A stretch of DNA of 17,892 bases, from contig CAYRIY010000075.1 in NCBI GenBank assembly GCA_964424335.1, positions 1 through 17,892 on the forward strand, read 5' to 3'. Shown piece after piece: positions 1 through 6,525 of this stretch. The position numbers were made by a program, and so were the translations under genes. A model generated the notes under the pieces. The model was not told the DNA's origin and made no database searches. It saw only the letters and a list, made by a program, of their open reading frames with translations. This stretch comes from CAYRIY01 sp964424335. Lineage in GTDB: Bacteria; Bacillota; Limnochordia; DTU080; RSA5. The stretch's first letter is position 1, and each line of letters opens with the position of its first letter.

Positions 1-221
1 AGCGCAAGCGAGATGCCCTCAAGCGGAAGATCTGCAAGGAAAAGGAGGTTTCGCTCGTGGTGGTCCATGCCGACGATCTCTCGGTCACCGGGATACTCAA
101 GAAAGTCGGAGACTTACTGCCGCGCAAGGCATTGCGGGGGTTTAAGGAGACCATTCAATTCCTAAACGACTGTGGCCGTCGATGTCAGGTATCGTTCCAG
201 AGATTATGTGAAAGCAGTTAG
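1..221 (+). CDS. C-terminal fragment of a possible endonuclease-like protein
   Basis: The frame is open from the window edge (first full codon at base 3) to a TAG at 219-221, giving about 72 residues of a protein whose start lies outside the window. The visible part has a basic helix (RKRDALKRKICKEKEV), a short hydrophobic strand (SLVVVH) and another basic helical segment. The order 'charged helix with K..KxxxCxxxx, then a hydrophobic strand' resembles the C-terminal part of VSR/PD-(D/E)XK-like nuclease domains, where a helix of that type precedes the last core strand. No catalytic motif is visible because the N-terminal part is missing, so the function is only a suggestion. A repeat-rich non-coding stretch follows immediately. 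It could equally be an unrelated DNA-binding protein or a decayed remnant. Confidence 0.4.
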   Translation, partial: RKRDALKRKICKEKEVSLVVVHADDLSVTGILKKVGDLLPRKALRGFKETIQFLNDCGRRCQVSFQRLCESS

Positions 222-244
222 GCTGGTCGCAACTACGTAGCGTG

Positions 245-436
245 CCGGCAAAACAGGATGCCGAGCAAGCAGGGGGCTGTCCAAACAGAGCACAGTCCAA
301 ACAGGCTCTAGAGCAAACAGGTTTTAGCGTAAAGAGAGACTGTGCGAAACAGAGACTGTGCGAAACTGAGGTCATGCCAAACAGAGTCCATGCGAAACAA
401 AGCACAGCTCAAATAGCTCTCGGAGACAGCGGTTGG
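245..436. repeat. Tandem array of a degenerate 16-bp repeat
   Basis: Eleven consecutive 16-bp units occupy 245-420 with no indel. The core AAACAG starts at 251, 267, 283, 299, 315, 331, 347, 363, 379, 395 and 411. Across the 11 units the six core positions are conserved in 11, 11, 10, 9, 10 and 10 units. A typical unit is TGTGCGAAACAGAGAC (341-356). Several units hold a small dyad, CTGT..ACAG, spanning the core. The next register (421-436) matches 12 of 16 bases of the first unit of a second copy of this repeat at 4188-4235. A 16-bp period is out of phase with codons and the frames across it give low-complexity shadows, so I treat it as non-coding. Confidence 0.85.
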
Positions 437-932
437 TTCTGTAACAAGTATAGAGCTATCGTCGGTGAGCAAGCGGTGTCGGATTTCGCAATGTGTCGGA
501 CATCGAGTCCGGAGTGATTGCTGGAGGTTCATTCCGAAAAGTGCTCGCTATTTGCTGGATTGTAGGTTTCGCCGTTACGTTCCGACGACGTTGCAAACGA
601 ATGCCCTGCTAAACAAAGTCGTCCGTTCCAACTGATCCCGTGGTCAGCAAGAACCCGTAAGTAGAAATCACTTTTCGGACCGCGGACGTTCGACTGCCGA
701 ATGCCCAAGGATCAGAATGGGTCGCGGACGTTCGTCCGTCGCCTGCTCAAGGCTCAGGATGGATCCCCGATGCCCAGGGCGCAGCTGAGATTCCTGAGAT
801 TCCGCTGCTGCTCACCGATCCTTTGAACCAATTCCCAACCCGAATACGATGACTTTTTGAGGCGGACCGAGTTGGATTTTGCAGGCTGTGCGACCCGAAA
901 GTCGAACAAGCCTCACGGGAGTGATCTGAGAC
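437..932. other. Intergenic stretch before the ThuA gene, with degenerate repeats
   Basis: No convincing gene is present. The stretch holds one copy (530-549) of a 20-bp motif that recurs at 2705 and 2930, an isolated unit like the 16-bp repeat core (TGCTAAACAAAG, near 607-618) and a 42-bp direct repeat (681-764). An open frame at 661-849 reads through the 42-bp repeat as two related 14-residue blocks, but it has no start codon or ribosome binding site and may be a coding remnant or chance. No promoter could be assigned. Confidence 0.5.
681..764. repeat. 42-bp imperfect direct repeat, two tandem copies
   Basis: Copy 1 (681-722) and copy 2 (723-764) are directly adjacent and match at 33 of 42 positions without indels. 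Both begin with the identical 12-mer CGCGGACGTTCG. The second copy continues into a small dyad, GGACGTTCGTCC. The length equals 14 codons, and in one frame both copies begin ADVR and share AQGS further on. This leaves open a decayed coding repeat. Confidence 0.6.
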
Positions 933-1661
933 GTGGCACAGAAAATCCGCGTGACAGTGTGGAACGAGTTTCGACATGAACGGGAAAACGAAAAGGTAAA
1001 AGCGATTTACCCCGAGGGAATTCACGAAGCGATTGCATCGCATTTGCGAAAAGAGCCCGACTTTGAGGTGCGTACGGCGACGCTCGACGAGCCTGAGCAC
1101 GGGCTTCCTCAAAGCGTGGTCGATCAAACGGACGTGTTGTTTTGGTGGGGTCATGGCCATCATCAGGCGGTGAGTGATGAGGTCGTCAATCGCCTTCAAA
1201 AGGCGGTCTTAGAAGGAATGGGTCTCGTTGCGCTCCACTCGGCGCACTACTCGAAGATTTTCAAGCGGCTGATGGGAACGACCTGTGCGCTCAAGTGGCG
1301 CGAGGCAGGCGATAACGAGCGAATCTGGGTCGTTGAGCCCGGTCACCCGATCGCCGAGGGCCTCCCTGAGGCGATCGAACTCGAGGAAGAAGAGATGTAC
1401 GGCGAGCGATTCGATATTCCCGAGCCCGACACGCTTGTCTTTATTAGTTGGTTCAAGGGCGGCGAAGTGTTCCGCAGTGGCTGCTGCTATCATCGCGGCA
1501 AAGGGAAGATCTTCTACTTCCGGCCCGGACACGAGACCCACCCGACGTACCACAACCCGGACATTGCCCGGGTCTTAGTCAATTCCGCCCGTTGGGCCGC
1601 ACGTGTAAACGGTCCCAAGATTACGTGGGATCGGGTCGAGCCACTCGAGTCATTGGGCTAA
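933..1661 (+). CDS. ThuA-like domain protein (trehalose utilization family)
   Basis: The protein has 242 residues, normal for a single-domain ThuA-like protein. ThuA proteins have a class I glutamine-amidotransferase-like fold and cluster with sugar uptake and oxidoreductase genes; their exact reaction is not settled. Visible marks are the N-terminal strand KIRVTVWNEF, the WWGHGHH segment (residues 71-77), the strand and helix LVALHSAHYSKIFKRLMG (98-115), and the C-terminal FRPGHETHPTYHN motif (196-208), typical of the family. The predicted cytoplasmic protein has no signal peptide. The start is a GTG at 933, behind a modest purine-rich site (GGGAGTG near 918); it is the only start that fits the family N-terminus. 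The gene converges on the LacI-type gene and is separated from it by a strong hairpin. Neighbouring remains of a sugar transporter support a role in carbohydrate use. Confidence 0.88.
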   Translation: MAQKIRVTVWNEFRHERENEKVKAIYPEGIHEAIASHLRKEPDFEVRTATLDEPEHGLPQSVVDQTDVLFWWGHGHHQAVSDEVVNRLQKAVLEGMGLVALHSAHYSKIFKRLMGTTCALKWREAGDNERIWVVEPGHPIAEGLPEAIELEEEEMYGERFDIPEPDTLVFISWFKGGEVFRSGCCYHRGKGKIFYFRPGHETHPTYHNPDIARVLVNSARWAARVNGPKITWDRVEPLESLG

Positions 1662-1684
1662 TCAACAGGTAGTCCCCGCGGATC

Positions 1685-1725
1685 CGCCCGCCTTCGGTGC
1701 TCAACCGGCACATCGAAGGCGGGCG
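1685..1725. terminator. Hairpin between convergent genes, possible bidirectional terminator
   Basis: A perfect 12-bp GC-rich inverted repeat, CGCCCGCCTTCG (1685-1696) and CGAAGGCGGGCG (1714-1725), encloses a loop that can itself pair (GTGC 1697-1700 with GCAC 1708-1711). It lies 24 bp after the ThuA stop and about 60 bp beyond the stop of the convergent LacI-type gene, where a shared terminator would be expected. Neither strand shows a clear T-run after the stem, so efficient intrinsic termination is uncertain. Confidence 0.6.
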
Positions 1726-1786
1726 ATGCGCAAATGTCTGGGCGCCTCCGTTCACGGCCGCTACCTCTCGTAGCGAAAAAGCGCGG

Positions 1787-2500
1787 CTAAGAGCGACGCG
1801 AGGACTCGCGCACGATCAGCTCCACTGGAATATAGTCGTCCTCCACCATTCCTCCGCCGATCATTGCAAACAGCATCTCGACGGCCCGTCTCCCGATCCT
1901 ATGCGGATCTTGCCGTATTGTCGTGAGCTTTGGGCGGACTTGATGGGCGAGGGGGATGTCGTCAAATCCAACGATCGACACGTCCTCCGGGATCGCCAGG
2001 CCCTTGTCCAACGCGGCGTTGATCACGGCGAGGGCCATGGTGTCGCTAGCACAAAAGACACCGTCGGGCCGTGCGCCGGGGGAGAGCGAAAACCAGTTCG
2101 CGGCCGCTTGGTACGCCATCTCGAAATGCCAATGGGCGTTCGCTTTGAACTCCGGCGCTAAGTTTACGTCTGCCTCAGCAAGGGCGGCTTCAAATCCTCT
2201 TTGGCGCTCGAGGCTGGTGTGGTCGTGTTCTGCGCCGACGAAAGCTATTCGCTTACATCCGCCTTGGAGGAGGTGGTGGCCGGAAAGTCTTCCGCCATCG
2301 TGATTCTCCGATGAAACAAATCGAATGCGGTTGGAATTCCAGCGCTTGTCGATCACGATCACCGGGGCCCGGAAGGCTTCGATGGCCTTTCGCACACGTT
2401 TTGCCGTGCTTTCGGGAATATCGTCCCGCCCATTGATGACATGAGATACGGTGCTGATCGAAACCCCTGCTCGCTTGGCCACGTCTCGCAGCGTCGCCAT
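1787..2500 (-). CDS. LacI-family transcriptional regulator with internal deletion
   Basis: The product is 237 residues, against about 330-340 for intact LacI/GalR repressors. Residues 1-43 are a textbook N-terminal helix-turn-helix (TLRDVAKRAGVSISTVSHVING...). Residue 44 onwards jumps directly to the middle of the sugar-binding domain (RAPVIVIDKRW, FVSSENHDGG, then IAFVGAE, GVFCASDTMA and SIVGFDD), ending in the usual VRESS tail. About 85 residues are absent: the hinge helix and the first strands of the N-terminal ligand subdomain. The join is in frame near 2371. The ATG at 2500 has a good site (GGTGG, 6 nt spacing). Without the hinge helix the protein probably cannot bind its operator normally, so the gene may be non-functional, or the deletion may be an assembly error. 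The intact gene would probably have controlled the adjacent sugar locus. Confidence 0.8.
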   Translation of the reverse strand: MATLRDVAKRAGVSISTVSHVINGRDDIPESTAKRVRKAIEAFRAPVIVIDKRWNSNRIRFVSSENHDGGRLSGHHLLQGGCKRIAFVGAEHDHTSLERQRGFEAALAEADVNLAPEFKANAHWHFEMAYQAAANWFSLSPGARPDGVFCASDTMALAVINAALDKGLAIPEDVSIVGFDDIPLAHQVRPKLTTIRQDPHRIGRRAVEMLFAMIGGGMVEDDYIPVELIVRESSRRS

Positions 2501-3193
2501 CACATTCCACCTACCTGGAAAGCTCGTCAATATCCGACTGAGGCTACGATACTACATTTGCCCCTACGTCCCACCGCACACAGGACCCCACTTGCGCCCC
2601 GACGGGCCATCAATGCTGGCCGATTTCATTCGTTCCTTGGCTGGCAGAAGGCCGATTGCGCTCGACCAGTCTTTAGTGGGAAACTCGGAACTCTCGAGAA
2701 AAGGCATTCCGAAAAGTACCCGATACAACGGCGAATGCCTCCACCATCGGCTTCTCTGCAAAAAACCGCCTGCTAAAGAGCGGTAGGACCGCCGAACGGC
2801 TTTGTTTCGTGACTGAGGAACGATACTTGAGAGCACTTCTCGGATTGTTGCCCCCATCGACTGTCAAGGTGTTTCGGTCGCTCGAAGGCAGTAAATCCCT
2901 CCGGGGTGTTCCACCCCCCTCCTCACTCGCATTCCGGGAAGTGCCCGCAACTCGCACCGGGGGGTGTTTAGCATGCGGCAAGACACGTCCCGATCATTAT
3001 AACTCCAGCTATCCATAGGTAGTAACGTGAGTCCCTGTCTCCTATGTGCGGCATCTCGCGAGTTGTGGTCACTTTTGGGACGAAGTCGCCGCAGCAGAGT
3101 AATCTTTCATCAAGTCTCCTGATACGAAGGCAGGTGTGGCATGAAACTACAAATGAAATACTCGAATGGGCCAACCCCGACTTGCATCCAGAT
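2501..3193. other. Intergenic stretch between the LacI-type gene and the transporter remnant
   Basis: The stretch of nearly 700 bp separates divergent genes and should hold their promoters, but none is clear. It contains two copies (2705-2724 and 2930-2949) of a 20-bp motif also found at 530-549. The first copy lies at the left arm of an 8-bp inverted repeat, AGGCATTC with GAATGCCT (2702-2709 and 2733-2740). Small imperfect hairpins lie near 2765-2810. Open frames on both strands are short, lack family features and have no ribosome binding sites. Confidence 0.4.
2705..2724. repeat. Dispersed 20-bp motif, copy 2 of 3
   Basis: CATTCCGAAAAGTACCCGAT matches the copy at 530-549 at 17 of 20 positions. 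A third, more diverged copy is at 2930-2949 (CATTCCGGGAAGTGCCCGCA). All three lie in non-coding sequence on the same strand. Function unknown. Confidence 0.4.
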
Positions 3194-4187
3194 ATGTCAA
3201 ATAGCAAGGAAATTGGATCTTCAGCTCTCGTCTCGCTTACTATATTCCTCGCTGTCGCCACCGCGGCGACAAGTGCTAAAACGCTCACGATTACGGGCAT
3301 TCTGGGGTGGTTTGGGGGACCGTCCTTGGTAGCAGGGGCGGAAGGGTTTCTTGCCAAGCATCCCGACGTCGAGTTGAACATCACTGGCGGATCTCCCGAC
3401 CAAGTCATCGTCGGAATCGTGGGAGGAGCGCCTGCGGACATCGTGGGATTCGCGACCGGCCAACTCCCCTCTTGGGCAGCCCAAGGCCTATTTGAGCCTG
3501 TAACTGCGTATGTCGAGCGCTCGGGGGTTGATCCGGGCGAGTTCATCCCCCGGCTTGGCAGCCGGTCGTGTACCAAGGGGATGTCTGGGGCCTGCCGGTG
3601 ATCGTCGATCCGCACTTTGGCCTCATCTACAACAAGCGTCTCTTTCGGGAGGCAGGGCTCGACCCCGAGCGGCCCCCCGCCACCATTGACGATCTCGACG
3701 CCATGTTCGCTCCATTGACGAGGCGAAGCCCCGACGGCGGGTTGCAGCAAATCGGGGTGACGCCGTGGGGATGATCGGCGGTTCGTTCACAACATGGGGT
3801 TGGGCCTTTGGCGGCCGATTTGTCGATTGCGAAACCGGCGCTGTCACTGCCCATCGTCCGGCGAACGTCGAAGCGCCCAACTGGCTGAAAGGCTATTACG
3901 ATCAGTACAACTCGGATTACCTGGCGCTCGCCGCATCGATGGACACGAGTCAAGAAGGGCTCTTCGCAGGCGAGCGGCTCGCGACGTTTCTCGGCCATTC
4001 CGGCGCGGCCAACCAGGTGGTGACCGTCGCTCCCGACCTCGACATCGGCATATCCATCACGCCTCACAAGCCGGAAGCTGGAACGCCGACGTGGCTCGGC
4101 GGCTGGGGACTTGCGATCCCGAAGGGGGCGGCAGATCCTGAGCTCGCCTGGGAGTTTATCAGAACTGTCGCAGCAACGGCAGAAGTG

Positions 4188-4235
4188 CGGAGCGAGCGGT
4201 ATGCGGAGCAAACAATACGTAGAGCAAGCAGGACC
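4188..4235. repeat. Second locus of the 16-bp repeat, three units
   Basis: Three units in exact 16-bp register (starts 4188, 4204, 4220) match the array at 245-436. TAGAGCAAGCAGG (4220-4232) differs from TAGAGCAAACAGG (309-321) at one position. The first unit matches 421-436 at 12 of 16. The repeat begins where the solute-binding protein homology stops and runs into an inverted repeat and the assembly gap. Confidence 0.7.
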
Positions 4236-4258
4236 AGCATCCCGGTCCTGCTTGCTCT
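4221..4258. repeat. 15-bp perfect inverted repeat at the edge of the gap
   Basis: AGAGCAAGCAGGACC (4221-4235) and GGTCCTGCTTGCTCT (4244-4258) are perfect inverse complements around an 8-base loop. The left arm is the third 16-bp unit, so the right arm is the same repeat in reverse orientation. The gap begins 5 bases later. No T-run follows, so a terminator is possible but unproven. Confidence 0.85.
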
Positions 4259-4262
4259 TGCG

Positions 4263-4362
4263 NNNNNNNNNNNNNNNNNNNNNNNNNNNNNNNNNNNNNN
4301 NNNNNNNNNNNNNNNNNNNNNNNNNNNNNNNNNNNNNNNNNNNNNNNNNNNNNNNNNNNNNN
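4263..4362. other. Assembly gap (100 N)
   Basis: Exactly 100 N, probably a placeholder of unknown true length. It is bordered on the left by the inverted 16-bp repeat, which may be why assembly failed. The end of the solute-binding protein gene, and possibly transporter permease genes, could lie here. The 30 bases after the gap (4363-4392) hold no feature I can support. Confidence 0.95.
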
Positions 4363-4392
4363 GGCGATCACGGAAAGGAGATCAGTTTTGCC

Positions 4393-5376
4393 TTAGCTCT
4401 TGCCCACCTCGCGGGCGTTCACAGGGGTGGGTGGCTCCTTGCCTGTCAAAGCGGCGACGACGTTCTCTGCGGCGAGCGTCGCCATCCGCGTCCTCGTGCG
4501 GATGCTGGCGCTGCCGATGTGCGGGAGCGTGACGACGTTCTCGAGCTTGAGCAGCGGGTGGTCGAGGGGGACCGGCTCGACGCTGTACACGTCGATCCCC
4601 GCCGCCCAGATCTCACCGGCTTGCAACGCTCGGACCAGGGCGTCTTCGTCCACGACGGGGCCCCTGGCCGTGTTGATCAAGACGGCGCTCTTCTTCATCA
4701 GCTTGAGCTCGCGATCTGAGATCAAGTGCCGCGTCTCTTCCGTAAGCGGGCAGTGAAGGCTGACGAAATCCGACTCCTTGAGGAGTGTGTCGAGGTCGAC
4801 GTACTCGCAGCCGAGTGCTGCCTCAAGCATGGGATTGCGCCTTCGGTTGTGGTAGAGGATCCGCATGCCAAAGCCGAGCGCTCGGCGGGCGGTAGCGGCG
4901 CCGATGTTGCCCATGCCAATGAGGCCGAGGGTTGCGCCGTACACATCCTGGCCGGTAAACTCCATCGGCTTCCACGTCTGCCACTCACCGGCACGCAAGC
5001 GCCGCTCCGAGTCGGTGATCCGCCTCGCAGTCGCCATCAGCAACGCCCATGCAAGGTCTGCTGTCGTCTCGGTCAGGACGCCCGGCGTGTTGGTCACGAG
5101 CACGCCCCGCTTGCTGGCCGCAGCGACGTCGATGTTGTCGTACCCAACCGCCATGTTGGCGACCACCTTGAGGTTGGGCGCCGCGGCGAGGAGTGAGTCG
5201 GTCACCTTGTCGGTGAGGAGGCAGAGCAGTCCGTCCACCTCTTTTACCTTCTCGGCGAGGGTATCGGGTGGGACGGGGAGGTCGCTGTCCCAAATTTCGT
5301 ACTCGCAGGCCCGTCCAATGATGTCGAGGGCGGTTTGGGGCAGTCTCCTAGTCACGTAAACGCGGGGTTTGGACAT
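4393..5376 (-). CDS. gyaR: 2-hydroxyacid dehydrogenase (glyoxylate/hydroxypyruvate reductase type)
   Basis: A complete 327-residue D-isomer-specific 2-hydroxyacid dehydrogenase of the GyaR/GRHPR type. It should reduce glyoxylate to glycolate, or hydroxypyruvate to D-glycerate, with NAD(P)H in the cytoplasm. The Rossmann motif is GMGNIG (residues 154-159). The strand following it ends in YHNRRR (175-180), basic residues instead of an acidic one, which favours NADPH. The catalytic set is present: Arg238 in NTARGPVVDEDAL, Glu267 in YSVEP and His286 in LPHIGSAS. The ATG at 5376 has GGAGG 9 bases upstream; a longer frame into the gap is not needed. It lies downstream of the glcDEF genes on the same strand, with a gap between, and would run the opposite reaction to glycolate oxidase. 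The symbol follows the best-known family member; substrate choice is inferred. Confidence 0.9.
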   Translation of the reverse strand: MSKPRVYVTRRLPQTALDIIGRACEYEIWDSDLPVPPDTLAEKVKEVDGLLCLLTDKVTDSLLAAAPNLKVVANMAVGYDNIDVAAASKRGVLVTNTPGVLTETTADLAWALLMATARRITDSERRLRAGEWQTWKPMEFTGQDVYGATLGLIGMGNIGAATARRALGFGMRILYHNRRRNPMLEAALGCEYVDLDTLLKESDFVSLHCPLTEETRHLISDRELKLMKKSAVLINTARGPVVDEDALVRALQAGEIWAAGIDVYSVEPVPLDHPLLKLENVVTLPHIGSASIRTRTRMATLAAENVVAALTGKEPPTPVNAREVGKS

Positions 5377-5396
5377 GAGACGATTCCTCCGTGACA

Positions 5397-5428
5397 TTGA
5401 TGCGCTTCCATGAAGTTGATGCGCTTCC
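5397..5428. repeat. 19-bp period direct repeat entering the second gap
   Basis: TTGATGCGCTTCC occurs at 5397-5409 and again at 5416-5428, period 19, and the second copy ends exactly where the Ns begin. This suggests a longer tandem repeat collapsed or left unassembled in the gap. It lies directly upstream of the hydroxyacid dehydrogenase start (5376). Confidence 0.6.
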
Positions 5429-5528
5429 NNNNNNNNNNNNNNNNNNNNNNNNNNNNNNNNNNNNNNNNNNNNNNNNNNNNNNNNNNNNNNNNNNNNNNNN
5501 NNNNNNNNNNNNNNNNNNNNNNNNNNNN
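5429..5528. other. Assembly gap (100 N)
   Basis: A run of exactly 100 N between the TIM-barrel gene and the hydroxyacid dehydrogenase gene, probably of unknown real length. Whether further genes belong between these two cannot be seen, so their co-transcription is unproven. Confidence 0.95.
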
Positions 5529-5551
5529 TTTTCAAAGCCAAACGCTCTACG

Positions 5552-6460
5552 TCAAACTTGGCGCCAGGCGGCCTGCAGCGTCCGTTTGGCGTTTGCGATC
5601 ACCGTTTCCGGATCGTCGCCGGCCCTGGGCCGCACCTCAAATGCTACGGTGCGCGTTATTCCGGGATCTAGGTATCCGATGTCGACCAACACTCGCAAAA
5701 ACTCGGCGAGTTCGGCGACGTCGTTGACGCCTTCGGGAACGCCAAAGGGCGGGTGTGTGTCGCCATAACCCGGAAAGCTTGGGTCCATCACGCAGTTCCC
5801 GATGTGGATGTGCGTCAGATAGTCGCGGGCGAGCGTGAGCGCCTCCCGGGAGGACTCGTACTGCATGGGCAGGTGAGAGAGGTCGAGCATCAGGCCAAAG
5901 TCTGGAAAGCGGGGACGCAGTCTCGCCGCTACCCGCACGGCGTCCTTGGTGCTGCCGATCAGCGACTTTTTGTCGATCTCCCGGTCAAACACCTCCAAGG
6001 CGACGGGGAGTCCGACGGCCTGCGCCGCAGCGCAAATCTGCTCGAGCGAATCGACTAAGAGATCGATGGCCTCATCTCGCTTCTCCGGGCCGGGGTCCGG
6101 GCCGCTCATCAGCGCGAATTTGCCGGCCCCGAGCTCGGCTGCGTCCTTGACGGCCGCGATCAGCCTTTCGACGGATTCTGCACGCTTTGCCGGATCGGCG
6201 GAGTTGATGTCGAGCTTGTTTCCGAGCTGAATCGGCTGGGCGCCGAACCCGACTTCCATGTGTGCCGTGGCCAGCAAGTTGCGGACAGCGGTGCGGTCAT
6301 CGGGGTCGTTCACTTGCGTGATCTCGATGCTGCCGAAATAATCGTCCCGGCAAATGCGGCTGACGGTTTCGACCACGGGACCGGATCCTCCCATGGTTTC
6401 GGGGAACGCCATGAAGTGCACGATCCCGACGCGCATCCAGTTATGTAAATCGTCTCGCAA
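5552..6460 (-). CDS. Sugar phosphate isomerase/epimerase-like TIM-barrel protein
   Basis: The product is 302 residues with the xylose-isomerase-like (AP endonuclease family 2) TIM-barrel layout. Likely metal ligands are Glu156 (VALEVFDRE), Asp193 and His196 (LMLDLSHLPM), a His in HIHIGN (217 or 219), His236 (GDTHPPFG) and Glu275 (VAFEVRP). Such proteins interconvert keto and aldo sugars or epimerise sugar carbons; hydroxypyruvate isomerase and the inosose-processing enzymes share the fold, but I cannot assign a substrate. The start is chosen as TTG at 6460 because a consensus AAGGAGG (6469-6475) lies 8 bases upstream. The first ATG, eight codons downstream at 6436, lacks a suitably spaced site. 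It follows glcF by 65 bp across a strong hairpin. Proteins of this group are often encoded near ThuA genes, as here. Confidence 0.82.
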   Translation of the reverse strand: MRDDLHNWMRVGIVHFMAFPETMGGSGPVVETVSRICRDDYFGSIEITQVNDPDDRTAVRNLLATAHMEVGFGAQPIQLGNKLDINSADPAKRAESVERLIAAVKDAAELGAGKFALMSGPDPGPEKRDEAIDLLVDSLEQICAAAQAVGLPVALEVFDREIDKKSLIGSTKDAVRVAARLRPRFPDFGLMLDLSHLPMQYESSREALTLARDYLTHIHIGNCVMDPSFPGYGDTHPPFGVPEGVNDVAELAEFLRVLVDIGYLDPGITRTVAFEVRPRAGDDPETVIANAKRTLQAAWRQV

Positions 6461-6468
6461 TGGATTAG

Positions 6469-6475
6469 CCTCCTT
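6469..6475 (-). promoter_or_regulatory. Consensus ribosome binding site that sets a TTG start
   Basis: On the minus strand AAGGAGG lies 8 bases before TTG (6460) of the TIM-barrel gene. In-frame ATG codons occur only further downstream, so this site decides the start. Confidence 0.7.
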
Positions 6476-6491
6476 CAATATTTCAGTTGCG

Positions 6492-6524
6492 CGAAAATCA
6501 GGTGCGCGCGGCACCTGATTTTCG
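6492..6524 (-). terminator. 14-bp stem hairpin between glcF and the TIM-barrel gene
   Basis: CGAAAATCAGGTGC (6492-6505) and GCACCTGATTTTCG (6511-6524) pair perfectly around the 5-base loop GCGCG. It begins one base after the glcF stop (TAA 6526-6528) and ends 16 bases before the next ribosome binding site. The A-run on the left arm and T-run on the right arm are typical of intrinsic terminators, but the T-run is inside the stem. It may be a partial terminator, a processing site, or a 3-prime protector that lowers expression of downstream genes relative to glcDEF. Confidence 0.65.
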
Positions 6525-6525
6525 T

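Larger units (their letters stand above)
3194..4262 (+). pseudogene. Broken sugar ABC transporter solute-binding protein
   Basis: Three frames join to give one family 1 extracellular solute-binding protein. Part 1 (from ATG 3194) has a signal-like hydrophobic stretch (ALVSLTIFLAVATAATSA) without a lipobox Cys, then TLTITGILGWFGG and ADIVGFATGQLPSWAAQGLFEPV. Part 2, from about 3547, has YQGDVWGLPVIVDPHFGLIYNKRLFREAGLDP. Part 3, from about 3768, has MIGGSFTTWGWAFGGRFVD and GGWGLAIPKGAADPELAWEFIRT. Each shift is repaired by one extra base in a homopolymer (C5 at 3547-3551, G4 at 3767-3770). After TVAATAE (about 4187) the reading enters 16-bp repeats and the gap, so the last part, usually another 60-100 residues, is missing. 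No permease or ATPase gene is visible. The start is uncertain: there is no good ribosome binding site at 3194, and an ATG at 3141 with an upstream AGG-rich site is in another frame. Confidence 0.8.

Noticed and set aside
245..436. CRISPR array
   Set aside because: The units are contiguous 16-mers without unique spacers, and no cas gene is present.
242..532. Short frames on both strands through the 16-bp array (repeating FAQSLF-like blocks)
   Set aside because: The repeats explain the amino acid pattern, and a 16-bp period shifts frame at each unit, so real coding is unlikely.
2765..2815. Possible terminator near ACCGCC..GCGGT..GGCTTTGTTT
   Set aside because: The stems are only about 5 bp with competing pairings, and no gene ends nearby on the plus strand.
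2968..3750. A 260-residue minus-strand frame over the solute-binding protein remnant
   Set aside because: The plus strand has clear binding-protein homology in three joined frames; the antisense product has none.
5529..5560. Further 16-bp repeat units (GCCAAACGCTC) right of the second gap
   Set aside because: The two AAAC cores are 14 bp apart, not 16, and overlap the end of the TIM-barrel gene.
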